Counted from the first letter of the stretch, positions 11,162-21,288 are shown. The stretch: 64,000 nucleotides of DNA from Shinisaurus crocodilurus (GCA_021292165.1 CM037876.1:41588575-41652574); one strand, 5' to 3'. The notes: generated from the sequence alone by a model not told the origin. Made by a program: numbers and translations.

Positions 11162-11452
11162 CTGCCCCACGCATGCCAGTCGTGTGCCAGCTCATTTCCC
11201 TAATTATCCTCACCAGGCGCAGCACCTCATGTCATCCAAACCCGGTGAGCCTGGCTTGCTGGGGTGGTTAATGAGCCACCCAGAATCCATGGCCTGTTGT
11301 AGGGTTGTGGGATGGTTTGTTAACCCTCATTAGGTTTGGACAACATGAGAAGCCACGGGAGGATGTGAATTGGGAACCTGGTGCCCACACGTGCCTCAAC
11401 CCACTGTAGTTTAAACAAGCCATGGTGGGCTGCGTTGATCGTGCGAACCAGG
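11162..11452. repeat. unclassified repeat inserted in the hAT transposase remnant
   Basis: Sequence that breaks the transposase reading. It ends in gatcgtgcgaaccagg, the inverted form of the cctggttcrcacaa start seen at about 14046 and 16486. It contains words shared with those copies (aagccatggtgggctg, ggacaacatga). The left boundary is approximate. Confidence 0.5.
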
Positions 11453-11879
11453 TCAGACAGAGTGTAAATTTCAAAACAGATGTAATCAAAATGTACCATG
11501 AGAAATGGTATGACTTTGAGAACACACCGCTACAGGACTTCACAGCCTGTGATCTTGATCTGGAGTCAGAGAACCTAGGCCTGTACAGACTTTACATGTC
11601 TGTAAAGTTGCCAAGATTCTGGACACTGAGGTTAATGCAGAAGATATTTTTGATGAGCTCAACCTAATTCAGACATTCCTGCCAGAGGTGAGAAACCTGG
11701 ATCTTCCTCTGGACCAGAAATGGGTGTATTTGCTGAAACACATCAAATCTACATCTCTTGCACAGGTTGTTAGTGCTGCGATTGCCATCCCAGTAAGTAA
11801 TGCATATGTAGAAAGGGTGTTTTCTCACATGGGAAACATATGGACAGACAACAGGGGCCGTATGCCAGTTCCCCTAGTT

Positions 11880-12226
11880 CAGTGCTTCTCAAATAGTGGG
11901 GCGGGCCCCCCAGGGGGGGTGCGAGGCTCCGTAAAGGGGGGCTCGTTTGACCTCAGTTAAAAGTTTTTTTTAATATTGTGTTCCTTTAAATCCTGTGCTC
12001 CTTTAAATCTTTTCTGCTACAGTTAATAAAGCTATTCTTTGTTGTAAATTGATCCACATTTCTTTCTTTTTTTATTCTCTTATACGTTAATAAGGATACA
12101 GTGTTATACAGAGGTGTACTTATAACAATTTTATAGACAAATGATACTATTTACAGTCGCGCGGGGGGCGCGAAATGTTTTCTTCTTCCTAGGGGGGGCA
12201 TGACAGAAAATAATTGAGAAGCACTG
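11880..12226 (+). mobile_element. non-autonomous hAT element, 347 bp, nested in the hAT transposase remnant
   Basis: A perfect 8-bp TSD, ccctagtt, lies at 11872-11879 and 12227-12234. TIRs are cagtgcttctcaaa and, at the far end, ttgagaagcactg. The subterminal G/C blocks (gggccccccaggggggg; gcgcggggggcgcg) are of the kind found in several vertebrate hAT families. No transposase is encoded. Removing the insert rejoins the host transposase frame across the TSD, which confirms the boundaries. Confidence 0.92.
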
Positions 12227-12464
12227 CCCTAGTTAAAGCAGAGAGTCGTGCTAAACTCAATTATGAATTGAACTGTGTCAATTTTATCAAATATATGAAT
12301 TAGCAAGGGCAGTTGCTTAGAGAATGCATTTCAAATTCCAAGTATAAATTTTAAGCACTATGTAAATATTTCTGTGATTGCAAATTCAGTATGTTTGTTA
12401 TTGTAAAAATAAGTAGTTAAACATCATTATTCTTGTGTACATAACTGCAAACAGGAAAACCACA

Positions 12465-12481
12465 TTGTGTGTGTGTGTGTG

Positions 12482-12537
<56 letters not shown>

Positions 12538-12539
12538 AC
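12465..12539 (+). repeat. compound microsatellite (TG)n(CT)n(CA)n
   Basis: Three adjoining dinucleotide runs: TG about 12465-12482, CT about 12484-12512, CA about 12513-12539. Confidence 0.95.
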
Positions 12540-12544
12540 CATTT

Positions 12545-12657
12545 TGCAATGTTTACTGAATGGCCCACCCCTGTGACATCACAAGGGCCTGCCCCCTGGG
12601 TCTCAGGTTTTGGCCCTGAAATCTCAGGGAATGGGATGCTGCCGACCTGGCGACCCT
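12545..12657 (+). repeat. unclassified repeat (gacctggcgaccctag end)
   Basis: Inverted relative of the sequence at 9763-9860, sharing the tctcaggttttggccc and gcgaccctag words. Confidence 0.4.
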
Positions 12658-12662
12658 AGTGG

Positions 12663-13095
12663 AGATTCATTTCAGTTATTACATTTCTATACTGCCCAAT
12701 AGCCGAATTCTCTGGACAGTTTACAAAGATTAAAACCTTAAACATAATAAAAACAACATACATACAAACATGTAAACATACAACACACACAGAGAGAGAC
12801 ACAAATACCTAAAAACAATTTAAAACAATCAAGAAAAAAAATCCAAGACCTGATTAAAAACCTCATCATATCCTGCCAAATGCCTGAGAGGAAGAGGAGG
12901 TCTTAACCTGGCACTGAAAAGATAACAATGCTGGCTCCAGGTGGGCTTTGACAGGGAGATCATTCCAGAATTGAGGGGCCTTCACTGAGAAGGCCCTCTC
13001 CCTTGTTGCAACCCTCTGAGCCTCCCTCAGAGCCTTAGATGATGGACGCAATGTATAGGTAGATTCATGCTGGGAGAGGCGCTCCATCATGCTCG
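12663..13095 (-). mobile_element. L2 LINE fragment (ORF2 C-terminus and 3' UTR)
   Basis: The minus-strand frame 13090-12866 contains REAQRVATRERAFSVKAPQF followed by WNDLPV. This is the characteristic end of L2-type ORF2 just after the reverse transcriptase. The 3' end at 12670-12730 carries the inverted form of the cgg/agctctctgggtggtttaca tail. It is truncated at the 5' side. Confidence 0.75.
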
Positions 13096-14039
13096 CATAA
13101 GAAAAGTAATTATGCTAGCAAAGCATAATCAATCATAGTCCATTCCCCTCTGTTGGAGAACAGAGCTGTATATGCCGCATGGGCTGCCCTGCACTCCCTA
13201 ACTTAGCCTGCTGCCCTCGGGTATGGTGGAGGATGTTGTCCCATTGCTAGTGTTGAAGTAAGATTTAACTGCCAGTCCACTTGGCTGCGGTACATGGAAT
13301 TGGGTGCCGGGGGGGGGGCTCCATCTCCTCCTTTGCCTCAGGCAGTAATGTATTTTGGGCAAGCCCTGCCTCTTGCCTACAAATTAAAAGACAAAACACA
13401 CATGGGAAAGGGAGTGGAGGTAAAGATGAGGGGAAATTGGTGTGACAGTGCCAGAACAAGAGGTGAGGCTCTTCCATCCAGTTAGGGTCAGATCAACGAA
13501 TCACTTCAGCAGTCACAACAGGACAAAGAACAGTGAGAATTGTGTTCTTGGTGGGAGGGAAATCGGAATGATCCTGGGCTGTTCGAATATATGGGTCATC
13601 AATGTTTTCAAAAAGTGTGAAGGGCACTGTGTTAGTGGGGGTGGTGGTAACATCCCTGCGGAGGAAGCAGTGTGCTAGCAAGCAGACACGTGTAGAAACA
13701 TTAATAGAGCATCTATTCTACCCAAACAGGATCTAAGATGAGAACACATGTAGCCACACCTCCTGCCAATCAAAGCAATCTTGTAAACATTTGCTATCCT
13801 AGCGTCCCCACTCCAGCCCTGCTGTCTTTGTGCTCTCAGTACCTATTTAGTTTCTAGGTGGCTGTAGGTGGTGTTCGCCTGTGTGTACCGCGCTGCATGT
13901 TGAAGTTCTTTAAGGCCTTAGGGGGCAAAATCTGCACCTCAAATTATGCTCAGAAGGTTCTCTGAGCCACTGAATATCCTGAAACACTGTGACTGGGGCA
14001 ATTTTTTGACCCACAACCAACACAGAGACCTGGTTTGCA
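13096..14039. other. non-coding, no gene seen
   Basis: No gene-like frame and no clear repeat boundaries. Short overlapping open frames on both strands near 13265-13680 look unrelated to any family I know. Confidence 0.45.
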
Positions 14040-14228
14040 CAACCACGACAGGGCAGGCCACCATGGCTTATTTAAGATGCTGGTGGCCATTTTGAATATT
14101 GAAGCCATGTCGGGCAGTTGTGTTGTCTGAACCCAGTGAGGGCAGGCCGCTGGCATAGTTAACAAATCACCCACAACACGAAAACATCCCACTCCAACAA
14201 CCCACCCTCACCAGGTTCAGACAACATG
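14040..14228. repeat. palindromic repeat of the cctggttygcacaa family
   Basis: Starts acctggtttgcacaac. An inverted counterpart, gttgtctgaacccagtg, ends at about 14142, and a second gggttcagacaacatga-type end lies at about 14213-14228. Similar units occur near 11.2-11.45, 16.48-16.69, 34.7, 35.8 and 41.15 kb. Confidence 0.5.
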
Positions 14229-14352
14229 ATAACCTACCTCACAGGGTTGTTGTGAGGATAAAATGGAGAGGAGGAGGAGGAGGATTATGTAAGCCGCCTT
14301 GGGTTCCTTTCAGGAAAAAAGGTGGGGTATAAATATATATATATATATATAT
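14229..14352 (+). mobile_element. tRNA-derived SINE, 5'-truncated
   Basis: Only the body and 3' end of the 8884-9133-type SINE are present (cctacctcacagggttgttg through ggtggggtataaatat), ending in a (TA)n run. Confidence 0.88.
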
Positions 14353-14672
14353 TTAAGCCACAGCGACCAGCCACTGCCGCTCGAATATTCAAGCATGTAC
14401 TAATGTATATATATAGTTGCAAATTTAGCAAGAATGGTTATAATTTAAATAGAAATACAGTAACTCTCACCATTGTGCAGAAGACTGTGACCAGGTGGCA
14501 TGTGTGTCTCTGCCTGTTTAGTCTGCTCTCCAGGTGCTAACTGCTGATGGGTAATAGTTCTTATGGTTCTTTATCATTAAACTGGAATTTGAGACATTCA
14601 AACAGAGGACATTCCTCTGGCAGCCTTTCAAATAGAAGACTGTCCTTTGTAAAAGATGGCACATGGCCACCC
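14353..14672 (+). repeat. repeat family ending tggccaccctac
   Basis: Shares atagaaatacagtaa, agactgtgaccaggtgg and acatggccaccctac with the fuller copy at 52577-52947 and with 60498-60945 (+) and 56603-56815 (-). At the full copy the two ends (tagggtcgccac / rtggccacccta) are inverted, which suggests a DNA transposon. Confidence 0.6.
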
Positions 14673-14694
14673 TACATCCACGAGAAAGAAATCA

Positions 14695-15203
14695 CTTGAG
14701 TGGCCAGAGGAACCACACTTTAAGAAAGATGTAGACAAACTGGAGAGGGGATTCAGAGGAGGGCAACAAAGATGATAAAGGGACTGGAAACAAGGCCCTA
14801 TGAGGAGAGACTGAAAGAACTGGGCATGTTTAGACTTCAGAAGAGGAGACTGAGGGGAGATATGCTAGCACTCTTCCAGTACTTGAAGGGTTGTCACACA
14901 GAGGAGGGCCAGGATCTCTTCTCGATCATCCCAGTTTGCAGGACACGGAATAATGGGCTCAAGTTACAGGAACCCAGATTCCACCTAAACATCAGGAAAA
15001 AATTCCTGACTGTCAGAGCAATAAGACAATGGAACCAACTACCTAGGGAGGTGGTGGGCAGGGATCTCCCACTTTGGAAGCATCCAAGGTGCAGCTGGAC
15101 AGCCATCTGTCAGGGATGCTTTGACCTGGATTCCTGCATTGAGCAGGGGGTTGGACTCTATGGCCTTGTAGGCCCCTTCCAACTCTAGATTCTATGATTC
15201 TAA
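14695..15203 (+). mobile_element. CR1 LINE fragment (ORF2 C-terminus and 3' end)
   Basis: The frame 14772-15188 reads the end of a CR1 ORF2: [29 protein letters not shown] and [12 protein letters not shown] occur in order. These are signature stretches of amniote CR1. The non-coding 3' end (gagcagggggttggactcta, cttccaactct) finishes with the CR1 octamer-like ATTCTATG repeats at about 15189-15203. There is no poly(A), as expected for CR1. The copy is 5'-truncated, without endonuclease or catalytic motifs. Its 3' end is the same as the tail of the 5S-headed SINEs in this window. Confidence 0.9.
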
Positions 15204-15295
15204 GATGAACTCCCCCAGGTGACTTTGCAGCCATAGCAGCTGTCTTTTAAGTCATTCTGCAGACAAACTGCTACAAAAGGTGCAGTGCAAGCAGG

Positions 15296-15373
15296 TGAAT
15301 GTTTACTCAGAAGTAGGTCTCACTGAGTTTAATAGGATTTACTCAGGTACATGTGTTTAGGATTACAGCCTTA
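15296..15373 (+). repeat. short palindromic repeat (actcagaagtaggtctc)
   Basis: Imperfect palindrome from gtttactcagaagtagg to gtgtttaggattacagcc. Same family as 15483-15565. Confidence 0.6.
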
Positions 15374-15482
15374 GATAGGCAGGTCTTGCTGGATCCACAT
15401 ATGAACTGAGGCATAGTCTATTTAATTCAGTATGCACACGTACACACACACACTCACACTAACTAGCAACTTACTTGAGTGA

Positions 15483-15565
15483 GGCTGCAATCCTAGGCAC
15501 GCTTACCTGGGAGCAAATCCCACTGAACTCAGTGAGGCTTACTTCTGAGTAAACAGGCTTACAAT
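15483..15565 (-). repeat. short palindromic repeat (gctgcaatcctaggcac)
   Basis: The same 80-90 bp palindromic family in the opposite orientation, from gctgcaatcctaggcacg to cttctgagtaaacagg. Confidence 0.65.
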
Positions 15566-16010
15566 TATGATGCACATCTAATCTTTTCCAAAGTAGTTGG
15601 TATGTTATAATCTGTGAATGAAAATAAATTGCGAGACAGAATCAAATCCATTGGCTGGATAATAAAAAAGACCCTTCTTATTTACAACACTCCAGAGCAG
15701 CATAAAAGATAGCAGCTGGGCCCATCTGTCACTTCTCAGAACTATATTTACTAGTAGAAAGGATCCAGCACCACTGTTATTCTTCTATTGCACATAACAC
15801 AGAATATATAAGATATAAAGGGAACAATGCATATTTTTGAAAGATTCAGAATACCACAAGTGTAACAAAAAATATTGCAAGCACAACATAAATACCTTTA
15901 TTTCCTAGTGCCAAACACTTCTTGATCTTTATTTACTACCTTTGCCAGGCTCCTGTAAAGGGTGACAAAAGCTGTAAATAAAATTCAAGGCTACTCACAA
16001 GGTAAGGTGG
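15566..16010. other. non-coding, no gene seen
   Basis: AT-rich sequence without recognisable genes or repeat ends. Confidence 0.5.
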
Positions 16011-16013
16011 GGA

Positions 16014-16206
16014 GTGGCTGTAGCTCAATGGTTAGAGCACATGCTTTGCATGCAGAAGGTGACAGGTTCAATCCCCTGTAGCTCCAGGTTGGGCTTGGAA
16101 AGAATCCTGCCTGAAACCCGGGAGAGCTGCTGCCAGTCAGTGTTGACAATACTGGGCTAGAAGGACCAATGGTCTGACTCGGTATAAGGCAGCTTCCTAT
16201 GTTGAT
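16014..16206 (+). mobile_element. tRNA-Ala-like SINE, full length
   Basis: The head tggctgtagctcaatggtta...gctttgcatgc resembles tRNA-Ala, with a B box (ggttcaatccc). The body continues through aaagaatcctgcctgaaa, and the 3' end is ggtctgactcggtataaggc followed by agcttcctatgtt. Other copies: 6219 (+), 23190 (+), 35938 (+, head truncated), 54338 (-), 36812-36875 (-, remnant). It is not a tRNA gene because the acceptor end is replaced by SINE body. Confidence 0.9.
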
Positions 16207-16479
16207 TATTGATTCCCAAATTGTGCATTTTTCATTAATTATTGTTACTGGTTAAAAAGAGTCTACCCAACCCCAACTGTTACTGATAGTCACTGATCAA
16301 AGTTGGATGCTCTCAAAGCAAAATAAATAAATAAATCAGGATATTTAGGCATAACAGGAAGATGGAAAGAATCTCTCCTTCTGCAAAATGTAATTCCATT
16401 GGATGCAAACCATTCTTGTGTTTTGCTGGATTGTGCACAGAAAAAGATTCCACTGGGTTATCATTATGTCAGTGACCTG

Positions 16480-16690
16480 GTTCACACAATCACTGAGGAT
16501 TAAGCAAACCACTGTGGCATGTTTAATCCCGGGCATGTGCAGGGCATAATTTGCCTAATTACCCACCCAAGCATGACTTGTCATGACATCTGAACCCAGG
16601 TGGCATGGCTTGTTGGAGGGGAAAACAGCCCTGTTGTTGATATCTGAAGGTTGTTTCCCCCTCCAACAAGCCATACCGCCACTTTTGGAC
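16480..16690. repeat. palindromic repeat of the cctggttygcacaa family
   Basis: Starts gacctggttcacacaatca. A strong inverted pair follows: ggcatggcttgttggagggg (about 16609-16628) against ccccctccaacaagccatac (about 16657-16676). Confidence 0.55.
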
Positions 16691-17470
16691 AACACATGGG
16701 CTCTCCAGTATGGGGTTCCTCAGGGTTGGTCTTATCCCCCAATTCCCCCATGCTATTCAACATCTACCTGAAACCACTGAGTGGAGTCATCCAGAGTTTT
16801 GGAGTGTTGCCATCAGTACGCTGATCGGAAATATGAGTATAGATGGCATCATCAGAGGGTTAGCTTGCACTTAGATGACACGCAGCTGTATTTCTCCTTT
16901 TCATCTCTAGCAGGTGAGGCTGTGGATGTGCTAAACCGGTGCCTGGCCATGACAATGGACTGGCTGAGGACTAACAAACTGAAACTCAATCCAGACAAGA
17001 TGGAGATGCTGTTAGAGGGTGGTTCTGGATGGGGTTGCACTCCCCTTGAAGGAGCAGGTTTGCAGCTCGGGGGCCCTCCTTGAGCCATATTTGTCACTTC
17101 AGGCTCAAGTGGCTTCAGTGGCATGGAGTGCCTTCTACCAGCTCCAGCTGGTGGCCCAGCTATGCCCCTATTTGGACAGGGATAGCCTGGTTTCAAAAAT
17201 CTATGCTCTGGTAAGTTCTAAACTAGATCACTGCAATGCACGCTACATGGGGCTGCCCCTGAACAGAAGCAGCAGCTTGTACAAAATGTGGCAGCCAGAC
17301 TAGTAACTGGAACCAGAAGGTCTGAACACATAACACCAGTTCTGGTCCACTTGCATTGGCTGCCAATATGCTTCTGAGTCCGATTCAAGGTGCTGGTACC
17401 TATAGAGCCCTATACAGCTTGGGCCCACAGAAACCTGCCATCAGCTCTGCGCAATAGGCATACCCTGGGA
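16690..17470 (+). pseudogene. L2 LINE reverse-transcriptase fragment
   Basis: The sequence reads the second half of an L2-type reverse transcriptase. The GVPQG motif is at about 16711, then MLFNIYL, QYAD...DTQLYFSF (the YADD active-site region, split by an insertion), then LTNKLKLNPDK-like and YALVSSKLDHCNARYMGLPL text up to about 17250. The 3' part continues to the TPVLxxLHWLP region near 17340. Several frameshifts occur around 16740-16800 and 17020-17300. A 51-bp insertion at 16826-16876 interrupts the catalytic YADD. Confidence 0.82.
16826..16876 (-). repeat. 51-bp insertion in the L2 YADD motif, matching another LINE in antisense
   Basis: Positions about 16840-16872 match the reverse complement of about 6712-6745 (ORF2 of the LINE at 6655-7665) with two mismatches over 33 bp. 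Being 51 bp, it keeps the L2 frame open while separating the two aspartates. Confidence 0.8.
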
Positions 17471-17545
17471 AGAATATTTTGTGGATTGCAAACAAAAATA
17501 ATTGTTTCCTTAATTTACAAATGAAATATTTGGACTTGCTCTTTC

Positions 17546-17548
<3 letters not shown>

Positions 17549-17579
<31 letters not shown>
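17549..17579 (+). repeat. (AG)n microsatellite
   Basis: About 15 AG units. Confidence 0.95.
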
Positions 17580-17654
17580 ATGTCTAAGACATGATGTCTT
17601 ACACTATAAAAGCATCTGTTCATGTAATTATGAAATATAGCATGATGTGTTAAT

Positions 17655-17742
17655 AGCACAATCCTACACATGTATACTCAGAAGTAAGTCTCATTATTTT
17701 CAATTGGCCTTACTCCCAGGTAAGGCATATAGGATTGCAACC
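17655..17742 (+). repeat. short palindromic repeat
   Basis: From caatcctacacatgtatact to ggcatataggattgcaacc. The two ends are inverted matches, and this is a clear copy of the 80-90 bp family. Confidence 0.75.
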
Positions 17743-17819
17743 AACATGATTTATAACCCACCCTTCAGTAGAAGTACTATAGATCCTTATTTTCAATATT
17801 CAGAACAAGAAATTGTGTA

Positions 17820-18045
17820 CTTCTGTATTTATTCATTTATTTGATTTCTGTTCCACTTTACCCCCAAGGAATGCAAAGCAATGTATGTGGTTCTCTTGCC
17901 TATTTTTATCCTTCCAACAGCCCTGTGAGGTAGGTGAGGCTGCCAGAGAGTGACTGGCCCAAGTCACCCAATGGCTGGGTCAGGGTGTCCCCAGTTCTAG
18001 TTTAACTGTACTGTATAACTTCTAAACCGCACTGCCTTTCTCAGG
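17820..18045 (-). mobile_element. old tRNA/CORE-type SINE, minus strand
   Basis: Contains the inverted body words acagccctgtgaggtaggtg and gactggcccaagtcaccca, with an AT-rich tail on the left (atttattcatttatttg). More diverged than the SINE at 8884. Confidence 0.65.
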
Positions 18046-18049
18046 CATA

Positions 18050-18890
18050 ACTGATACTAGAATCACTTAACTCAGACGGAAGATGTTTGTTCCCCAGTCC
18101 TTATATACAACTACTTTATTTTTTAAAATTGCAAGATCACATTTTCTAAAAGAACGTTTATAATTGAAACACTGACGTAGCCTTTATTACAAAGATTATG
18201 AATAACTATAATGAAGGCTGCAATTGATGTTCTGGTGATTCTTATGCTGAAACACATTCTGAATGTATCTGGCATTCAAAAAGATTGCTTAAAGTGGCCA
18301 AAATGTTTATTCCGCCATTATCATATTGACAATGTTCCTTTTATCCCAGAGGAAGTCAAATAATGAACAAATTCAAGCAAATGTGTGAAACATGTGCATA
18401 TTTAGCATCTGTTATGTTCTTTCTTGGCAGCATTGTTCCAGACAGGAAAATCAAGGCCAAGAGCTCGACCACCAACTAAGAAGCAATTGCTGTGAATCAG
18501 ACATTATTGGCTATTGTGCATTTTAAACAACTCCACTAATGTTGAATGTTAAAAGTTTTTTAGTCGTTATGATCCTTCTTTGGCAGGACAGCAAAGCTTC
18601 AGTTACTGACATTTATATTCCTGTGTTTATGTATAAATCCTTTACATAATTCAGTTTCTTGTGCGTTCAAATGCTCAAGCTCTCTCCTGATCCATCCGTT
18701 CACCTCTCATATGTTGGTTCAAAAAGGATTCCAGTTCAAAACAAGAGACAAAGGAGAGAAGGGTGCATTCACCTTCCCATGAATTGAAGAAAAACAAAAA
18801 TATGTTTTGGGTCCAAAGAACTGCAAACAGAAGGAAAGTAGCTCAGTGGTACTGTTCTGCAAAGACTTATGGGTTCTGACAAGGTTATCA
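18050..18890. other. repeat-poor AT-rich sequence
   Basis: No gene and no repeat ends. Positions 18120-18480 look single-copy and lack microsatellites, so this is one of the few stretches that could hold a conserved non-coding element. That is inference. Confidence 0.4.
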
Positions 18891-18895
18891 TCTTG

Positions 18896-19000
18896 CAGGG
18901 ATGGGCAACTTGAGGCCCTCCAGCTGTTTTGGCCTATATAAGTCCCATCATCCTTCACCATTGGCTATGGTGGCTAGGGCTGACAAGTTGCCCACCCCTG
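18896..19000 (+). mobile_element. hAT-like hairpin MITE
   Basis: TIRs cagggatgggcaactt and aagttgcccacccctg, with a palindromic core (ttggcctatataagtccca...tggctagggctgac). The flanking octamers (tcatcttg and tcgagtgt) do not match, so the TSD has been lost or the ends have eroded. Confidence 0.7.
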
Positions 19001-19728
19001 TCGAGTGTCATAGTGTTACATACTTCCCCAAGTGGTGAGAAGTTCTGGAGCAGCACTACCTGAGCAGGGCTTCCTTTGTAGGGGAGATCACTGGAGACTA
19101 ATGGCATTTTGTAATATTTGGTTTGTTTACAAATATTACAAATACAAATACATAGAGCATGAGTCGAAGCAAGCAACATATGCACTCCTACCATGCAGCA
19201 GATCCACTGCCCCACATCACGTCCCCAGAGAAGGCACCTTGTACCCCAAGATGCTTCTAGCCTTTAGCTCACACAATTCCCTCTGGCAGACCCAAAAGCT
19301 GCTTCTATCATTCCTATATCCACTTTCTCCAAACTCTGATGAAGAGTTCCTCCTTCCAAACTCTCTTTCCAAACATTCCAGAGAGATCTTGGGCCTCAAG
19401 AAACCAACTTCAACCAGTTAGCTTCCATAAAGACACATCCCATGGCCATCCTGGAACAAGGAAGAGTGAGGGGTGAGAGAGAGAGAGAGGCGGCAGAAAT
19501 GAAATGAAGTGGCCCCACCCATTTTGGCTCTGGCTCCGGCTCCCACCATTGGTTCCAGCCCCACTGACCACTGGCATGTGGCCCCCGACAGATTACCCCG
19601 AGGGAGTGTGGCCGTCAACAGAAAAATGGTTTCCCAGCTCTGGGGATAAGGTATACCTCTGTTAAGGTATAAAATAGCCCATTCATAGGCAGAAGAGTCC
19701 TGTGAATGGGAGGACAACCTTGCTGGTG
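19001..19728. other. non-coding, no gene seen
   Basis: Overlapping frames at 19032-19421 and 19418-19717 resemble no known protein. No repeat boundaries were recognised. Confidence 0.45.
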
Positions 19729-19736
19729 GATTTACA

Positions 19737-19962
19737 CAGTGGAAGCTGGTGAGTCCTACTGTATTTCAGTGGGGGCCCTTTTCCATTGCAGGTTTTGCAG
19801 GTTTTATTTGGAGCTTCATAGGAGCTATCTGTGGTGCTCCATGGCAGCGAACCTATTCTGCGGGCGGAGTTCAGCACCATAGATAGCTCCTATGAAGCTC
19901 CAAATAAAAGATGCAAAACCTGCCATGGAAAAGGAGCCCCACCGAAATAGGAGTCCCCCCTG
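19737..19962 (+). mobile_element. hAT-like hairpin MITE, 226 bp
   Basis: A perfect 8-bp TSD, gatttaca, lies at 19729-19736 and 19963-19970. The element is a long imperfect hairpin. For example, ttggagcttcataggagcta at about 19809 pairs with tagctcctatgaagctccaa at about 19884, and cattgcaggttttgca pairs with its counterpart near 19910. Ends are cagtgg...cccctg. Confidence 0.85.
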
Positions 19963-20245
19963 GATTTACATGCATGAAGCTGTGCCCAGGATGTGCTTTC
20001 TCTGCGTCTTCATTATCACCTAGAAATTATTCATGGCCGTCTGCAGAAGTATGCTTGTGAATAGCTTTATCCTCCGTTCATTCTGTGCAACTGACTAGTT
20101 ATATGTCCTCACTGATAATCCAGGCTAAGGTGCAGCAAATGGGTAGAATGGGGTATCACATCAGCTTTCAGTCACAAAGAACATTTGTTTTTTGATCCAT
20201 TATCTTTCAGGAGATAAACAAAAATGGACACCTTCTCCTATACAG

Positions 20246-20418
20246 GCCTGTGGCTTATGCTGGCTCAGCTTGTCTGAGCGTGGAAAGCTAAGCAGGGTCA
20301 GGCCTGGTTATTACTTGGATGGGAGACCCCTCCTCTAGTTTCCTGCATTGAGCATGGGGTTGGACTCAATGGCCTTGTAGGCCCCTTCGAACTCTATGAT
20401 CTATGAAATCTATGAAAT
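20246..20418 (+). mobile_element. 5S rRNA-headed SINE with CR1-type tail
   Basis: Positions about 20246-20328 follow vertebrate 5S rRNA closely in the second half of the head: gctaagcagggtcaggcctg, gttattacttggatgggaga. Box A, the intermediate element and box C of the 5S internal promoter are therefore retained. The first 40 nt are diverged. From about 20332 the sequence is a CR1 3' end (tttcctgcattgagca, ggttggactcaatggcc) ending in ATCTATGAA repeats. This is a chimeric SINE, not a 5S gene, because the 3' third of 5S is missing. Confidence 0.9.
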
Positions 20419-21280
20419 CCTACCTCCTGTTGCCAGATGCAGCATGACTCAGGTAAATGTTAAAACACCAGGGAGCAGTTTGATGGTAGAGTTGGCACTA
20501 TGCAAAACCTGCTAATGACTCTCCCTCCCTCTCTCTCTTTCTGTATGTCTGTGTATTTGTGCTTACCGGTATGTGAGTATAAGAGAAAGAGAAGACAGGC
20601 AAATATACATCAGCAGCTGCCCTGCATAATCCTTATGTCTGGATAGATACTGAGCAATTCTAAAACTGGAAAGAAAGAAAGAAAAAAAACAGATCTTCCT
20701 AATGACAGTGCCTGGCACTGTTACAGCTGATTGCAAGCTTAACTGATAGTGCCTCCTTTCTCCATGAGAGATTTAATTTTCTTTCAGAGAGCTAGATGTG
20801 CCTGGTGTCAGTACATATAAAGTCGCTTGTCAGCACTTGGCTGCACAGAGTGATAGGGAAGCACTGAAGTATCCCACGGGAGGGAAGAAAAACAAGCCTT
20901 TTCACAGCAGACCCTGCCTACTCTAAGTAGGAGCCTGTCGTGCTGCCAGAAAGTGACATGGCTATAGTTCTTCCTTATTTGCAGATGCAGGCTAAATAAG
21001 GAACTGTGAACAGCTTTGCCCCTTCCCCAAAAAGCTTTGGGCCATCCCAAATTATATGAAGATGCTGCTAGCCAATTGTACCCCATGAGGAACTCTAGCA
21101 GCGTATCTGGCTCCTGGCAGTCCATCCAGACCAAAGCACTCTACAACATGGGGCCCCCAGGTATTTGTTGGTTCCCCCATAAAAAGGGCATGAGGATTTG
21201 GACAATACTGCAGCACAAAATAAAGACTGGGACACTCCAAAACATGATCATGCCACTGAGAGAGTGTCTCCACATTAGAT
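20419..21280. other. non-coding, no gene seen
   Basis: Contains short CT-rich and GAAA-rich stretches (20521-20560; 20670-20690). No gene or defined element was recognised. Confidence 0.45.
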
Positions 21281-21288
21281 GTCTAGTG

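Larger units (their letters stand above)
10577..12310 (+). pseudogene. decayed hAT transposase gene
   Basis: Pieces of a hAT-superfamily transposase can be followed in order. At about 10625-10760 is a segment ending in VCEVYAEFSRSTLKNKKLKE. At 10770-10870 is a segment resembling the family's LSIFPVIEWLL region. At 10950-11090 is a leucine/lysine-rich stretch. At about 11690-11870 is the C-terminal hAT dimerisation domain with IPVSNAYVERVFSHMGNIW. The final residues continue at 12227-12310. Stops and frame changes separate the pieces, so no protein is made. Two later insertions break it, at about 11162-11452 and at 11880-12226. It resembles ZBED-type hAT proteins. I cannot tell whether it mobilised the hAT MITEs nearby. 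Confidence 0.8.

Noticed and set aside
14772..15188. 138-codon frame as a host gene
   Set aside because: The product matches the CR1 ORF2 C-terminus and is followed by CR1 terminal repeats.
16014..16090. Possible functional tRNA-Ala gene
   Set aside because: The A and B boxes are present, but the acceptor stem does not close and the sequence runs on into a SINE body found in several other places.
20246..20330. Possible 5S rRNA gene
   Set aside because: Only the middle of 5S is well kept; the 3' third is replaced by a CR1 tail in all three copies.
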